A stretch of DNA of 7,751 nucleotides, from NCBI GenBank assembly GCA_964565705.1, contig CAZMGD010000151.1, positions 1 to 7,751 on the forward strand. The letters run 5' to 3'. The stretch is from CAZMGD01 sp964565705 (lineage in GTDB: Bacteria > Actinomycetota > Acidimicrobiia > Acidimicrobiales > Ilumatobacteraceae). A program made the translations under genes and the position numbers. Positions 5,462-7,751 of the stretch are shown here, one piece after another. The notes under the pieces are model-generated. The model was given only the letters and a program-made list of their open reading frames with translations, was not told the DNA's origin and did not search any database. Positions within the stretch are counted from its first letter, which is position 1, and every line of letters starts with the position of its first letter.

Positions 5462-7731
5462 TGCGCACGCACGCCAGGGGTTGCCTCCTCGTCGCGCTCG
5501 TGCTCGGCGGCGCCGTGCTGGTGGGGCCCGCCGGCGTCCACACGCGCGCGGCGTCGCCGCCCGCAGAGTTGGTGTCCACATCGGACGGGGCCAGCCCGCT
5601 CGCCAACGCCGACGACGAGCCGTCGATCTCGGGCGATGGCCGGATCGTGGTCTGGACCAACACCGCTCCACCGGGGGCCGCCACCGTGCCGGGCGGCACG
5701 TACGTGGCCTGGATCCGAGACCGAACGGTGGGCACGTCTGCCCCGATCCCCACGCCACCGGGCGCCGCCGACTCGTTCGCGCCGGTCGTCAGCCGCGATG
5801 GGTGTCACGTCGCCTACTGGGCGGCGACGGGCCCGGCGGGAGCGGCGTCCTGGGGGGTGTACTCGTGGGACCGGTGTGCGAACAGCGCCCCTCGCCTGGT
5901 GTCGCCTGGTGCCGGAGCACTCAGCCGCTTCGGTGCCGACCTCGGGCGGCTGGCGACGTCCGCCGACGGGCGCTACGTCGCGTACTCCGCTGCCAACGAC
6001 GGGCCCGGTACCGTGCGCGTCGCCGTGTCCGACACGTCCGCCGACCCTGCCACGGAGCAGACCATCCCCGGCGCCTACCTCGCGCCGACGTTCGGTGTGG
6101 ACGGCGTGCACATCGACATCTCCGACGACGGCGCCTACGTCGCGCTCGACGCCCGGGAGGGCCAGACGAACGTCGTGACCGGGTGGGTCCGCGCGACCGG
6201 CGCTCGTGAGCGGATCACGGTGCGCACCGACGGCGTACTGCCATCGGCGAACACTTACGGCATCGAGCCGTCCGTGTCCGCCGACGGGCGCTACGTGGCG
6301 TTCACGTCCACCGAGGAGGGCAGCGAGCAGGTCTACGTGCACGATCGAGCGACGAACACGACCCGTCGCCTCACCGGGATCCCCGGCGGTCCGCCGCTCG
6401 GCATCACCGCCGAGGATCCGGAGATCTCCCCCGACGGCTCGCAGGTCGTGTACGAGCAGGACGGGCCCGGCCAGGACACGTACTGGATCCAGGTGACGCG
6501 CTCGACGTCTGGGTTCTTCGACTCGGTCGCGTTCGAACTCGTCTCCTACGGCGTCGACGACGCGCCCGCCCAGTCGTTCGCGCCGACGATGTCGGCGACG
6601 GGCCGCTTCGTCGCGTTCGGGTCGTTCGACGGTGTCGCGCTGTCCGGCAACGGCGGCTTCCCCGACGGCCGGGACGTCTGGTTGCGCGAGCGGCGCCCGT
6701 CGCTGACGGTGACGTCACCGATCGACTTCGGAACGGTGACGATCGGGATCTCGTCGGGCGTCCAGACCGCGGTCGTGACGAACACCTCCAACGTGCTGGT
6801 GCCCGTGACCGTCACGCCGCCCGCCCCACCGTTCTCGATCATCGCCGACGGGTGCAGCGGCGTGGTGCTCGCACCAGGCGAGACCTGCAACGTCGACCTC
6901 CGGTTCGCTCCTGGCGCCGCGGGCAACACGATGTCCGTGCTCGGGGTCGACGGCGACGGCGCGACCGCCACCGCGACCCTGCGCGGGGCCGGGGCGACCC
7001 CTGGCACGCTCACGTTGACGCCGGCCAGCCACGACTTCGGCAGCGCCAACCTGGGCACGGCGCTCCCGGCGTTCGGGTTCACCGTCACGAACACGGGCGG
7101 ATCCGCGGCCGCGGTGTCGTCGGTCGCCCGTAGCGGCGCCGGGGCCGACCAGTTCACGGTGACGTCCGATGGGTGCTCCGGCACGAACCTGGCTCCGGCG
7201 GCGAGCTGCCAGATCGAGGCGGCAGCGACGGTCACCAGGGTCGGCCTGCAGGCGGCCAACCTCGACGTCACCGGCGGCAACGGCCAGACGCTCGGCGCCG
7301 CGCTCACCGTCACCGGCATCCCGTCGAGCGGGACGACCACGACGACGACCACGACGACGACGCTGCCCCCACCGATCGACGTGGTGTTCAGTCCCGGGTT
7401 GCGGATGAACCCGGGTGTGGTCCGTCCCGGCGGGGTCACCCAGGCCGTCGGCTCCGGCTTCCCACCCGGGATCCTCGTCCAGCTCGCGTTCGCCGGTGAG
7501 GGCCCGTTCGCGACCGTGGCGACCGACGCCACCGGCGCGTTCAGTACGCCGCTGCTGATCCTGCCGAACGGTTACCGGCTCGGCGGCTTCGAGATCGTCG
7601 CTCTCGACCAGCCGCTGTTCTCCGGCGTGCGCGCCCCGCTGCTCGTCAACCCAGCGAGCTTCGAGCCGAGCGGCACCAACGATGCCGGCTTCACCAACGG
7701 CCTGCGCGCCCTTTACGGCCGCGGCAGCTGA
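5461..7731 (+). CDS. Secreted TolB-like propeller protein with two choice-of-anchor-D/ASH-like domains (copy B)
   Basis: The protein is 756 residues and parallels copy A throughout. The ATG shares its A with copy A's TGA (TGATG), a classic coupling overlap, and a GGGGTGG stretch just upstream can act as ribosome binding site. The signal peptide is MRTHARG plus CLLVALVLGGAVLV, with cleavage likely near THTRA / ASPPAEL (residue 30). Cys8 is not in a lipobox. Seven PD40-type motifs lie at about 53, 108, 164, 217, 269, 320 and 375, the best being SVSADGRYVAF and EISPDGSQVVY. Two Ig-like domains (about 420-510 and 515-619) carry Cys pairs 465/476 and 572/583. Ten consecutive Thr (625-634) and LPPP form the linker. 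The C-terminal Ig-like domain (MNPGVVRPGGVTQAVGSGF) ends in NDAGFTNGLRALYGRGS. Cys115 and Cys139 match Cys168 and Cys194 of copy A. No enzyme motif is visible. It probably acts outside the membrane with copy A. Confidence 0.9.
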   Translation: MRTHARGCLLVALVLGGAVLVGPAGVHTRAASPPAELVSTSDGASPLANADDEPSISGDGRIVVWTNTAPPGAATVPGGTYVAWIRDRTVGTSAPIPTPPGAADSFAPVVSRDGCHVAYWAATGPAGAASWGVYSWDRCANSAPRLVSPGAGALSRFGADLGRLATSADGRYVAYSAANDGPGTVRVAVSDTSADPATEQTIPGAYLAPTFGVDGVHIDISDDGAYVALDAREGQTNVVTGWVRATGARERITVRTDGVLPSANTYGIEPSVSADGRYVAFTSTEEGSEQVYVHDRATNTTRRLTGIPGGPPLGITAEDPEISPDGSQVVYEQDGPGQDTYWIQVTRSTSGFFDSVAFELVSYGVDDAPAQSFAPTMSATGRFVAFGSFDGVALSGNGGFPDGRDVWLRERRPSLTVTSPIDFGTVTIGISSGVQTAVVTNTSNVLVPVTVTPPAPPFSIIADGCSGVVLAPGETCNVDLRFAPGAAGNTMSVLGVDGDGATATATLRGAGATPGTLTLTPASHDFGSANLGTALPAFGFTVTNTGGSAAAVSSVARSGAGADQFTVTSDGCSGTNLAPAASCQIEAAATVTRVGLQAANLDVTGGNGQTLGAALTVTGIPSSGTTTTTTTTTTLPPPIDVVFSPGLRMNPGVVRPGGVTQAVGSGFPPGILVQLAFAGEGPFATVATDATGAFSTPLLILPNGYRLGGFEIVALDQPLFSGVRAPLLVNPASFEPSGTNDAGFTNGLRALYGRGS
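7333..7362 (+). repeat. Poly-threonine (ACG/ACC) tract in copy B linker
   Basis: Thirty nt of ACG and ACC codons encode ten threonines between the second Ig-like domain and the C-terminal domain. The corresponding linker of copy A is a Pro/Thr mixture instead. Slippage on the ACG triplets would change linker length in frame. Confidence 0.85.
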
Positions 7732-7733
7732 GC

Positions 7734-7751
7734 GTGCCGACAGGTGTCAGA
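7734..7751 (+). CDS. Possible start of a further gene, cut by the right edge
   Basis: A GTG at 7734, 2 nt after copy B's stop, opens the frame M-P-T-G-V-R to the window end. The tight spacing would fit a continuing operon, but only six codons are visible and there is no clear ribosome binding site. It is recorded only so that the neighbouring sequence is checked. Confidence 0.15.

Larger units (their letters stand above)
3083..7731 (+). repeat. Tandem gene duplication (copies A and B)
   Basis: The two adjacent genes align colinearly from the signal-peptide end (TRAASPPAEL in both) to the tail (NGLRALYGRG in both). DNA similarity is still visible, for example GTCGTCAGCCGCGATGGGTG at 3566-3585 and again at 5786-5805. 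The C-terminal domains look about two-thirds or more identical by eye, while the propellers and linkers differ more. This points to an old in-place duplication followed by divergence, not a recent one. Confidence 0.88.

Noticed and set aside
5461..5530. Lipoprotein signal in copy B because of Cys8
   Set aside because: Cys8 precedes the hydrophobic core instead of following it, so there is no lipobox. An ordinary signal peptidase I site near TRA / ASPP fits better.
3191..5758. 855-codon open frame on the minus strand, opposite copy A and the start of copy B
   Set aside because: It is Arg/Gly-rich, without domains or a plausible ribosome binding site, and lies antisense to genes with clear motifs and a signal peptide. 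It is a shadow frame of GC-rich codons.
7333..7362. CRISPR or satellite array from the ACG/ACC repeats
   Set aside because: The repeats are in-frame triplets inside a coding linker, with no spacers or conserved direct repeats of CRISPR size.
1..7751. tRNA, rRNA, insertion sequence or integrase attachment site
   Set aside because: I saw no cloverleaf with a CCA/TTC arm pattern, no transposase or integrase motif, and no terminal inverted repeats with target duplication.

Overview
The window is a high-GC stretch of bacterial chromosome, most likely from an actinobacterium. The initiation factor IF-1 ending in LTPYDLTRGRITYRYK, together with the infA-rpmJ-rpsM order, fits this, and an Acidimicrobiia-like lineage is my best guess from recall. 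Codon use is uniformly GC-rich, so long open frames appear antisense to every real gene; I treat those as shadows.

Left part (1-698, minus strand): the head of the infA-rpmJ-rpsM ribosomal operon. It consists of IF-1 (apparently starting at CTG), ribosomal protein L36 and the first 23 codons of ribosomal protein S13, which run off the left edge. A plausible sigma-70-type promoter lies about 80 nt upstream of infA. A perfect 23-bp hairpin separates this housekeeping operon from what follows.

Middle (699-1557): a minus-strand LuxR/NarL-type regulator with a shortened, atypical receiver domain, and a 232-nt divergent intergenic region. That region contains a 19-bp near-perfect palindrome just upstream of the regulator, a candidate operator.

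Right part (1558-7731, plus strand): three closely packed genes that look like one operon. The first encodes a single-pass membrane protein with cytoplasmic Ig-like domains, one transmembrane helix, a Gly/Thr/Asp-rich repeat linker and a small outer beta domain. The other two encode exported paralogues of 792 and 756 residues that arose by tandem duplication. Each has a signal peptide, a TolB-like propeller with seven recognisable PD40-type motifs, two choice-of-anchor-D/ASH-like Ig domains with paired cysteines, a Pro/Thr linker, and a shared C-terminal Ig-like domain ending in NGLRALYGRG. Gene spacings of 7 nt and -1 nt suggest translational coupling.

Inference: a regulator-controlled cell-envelope module sits directly beside the infA operon. 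From memory, similar Ig-TM membrane proteins occur in actinobacterial contractile injection system loci (the CisA type), so the genes beyond the right edge are the key test. Nothing inside the window proves that link.
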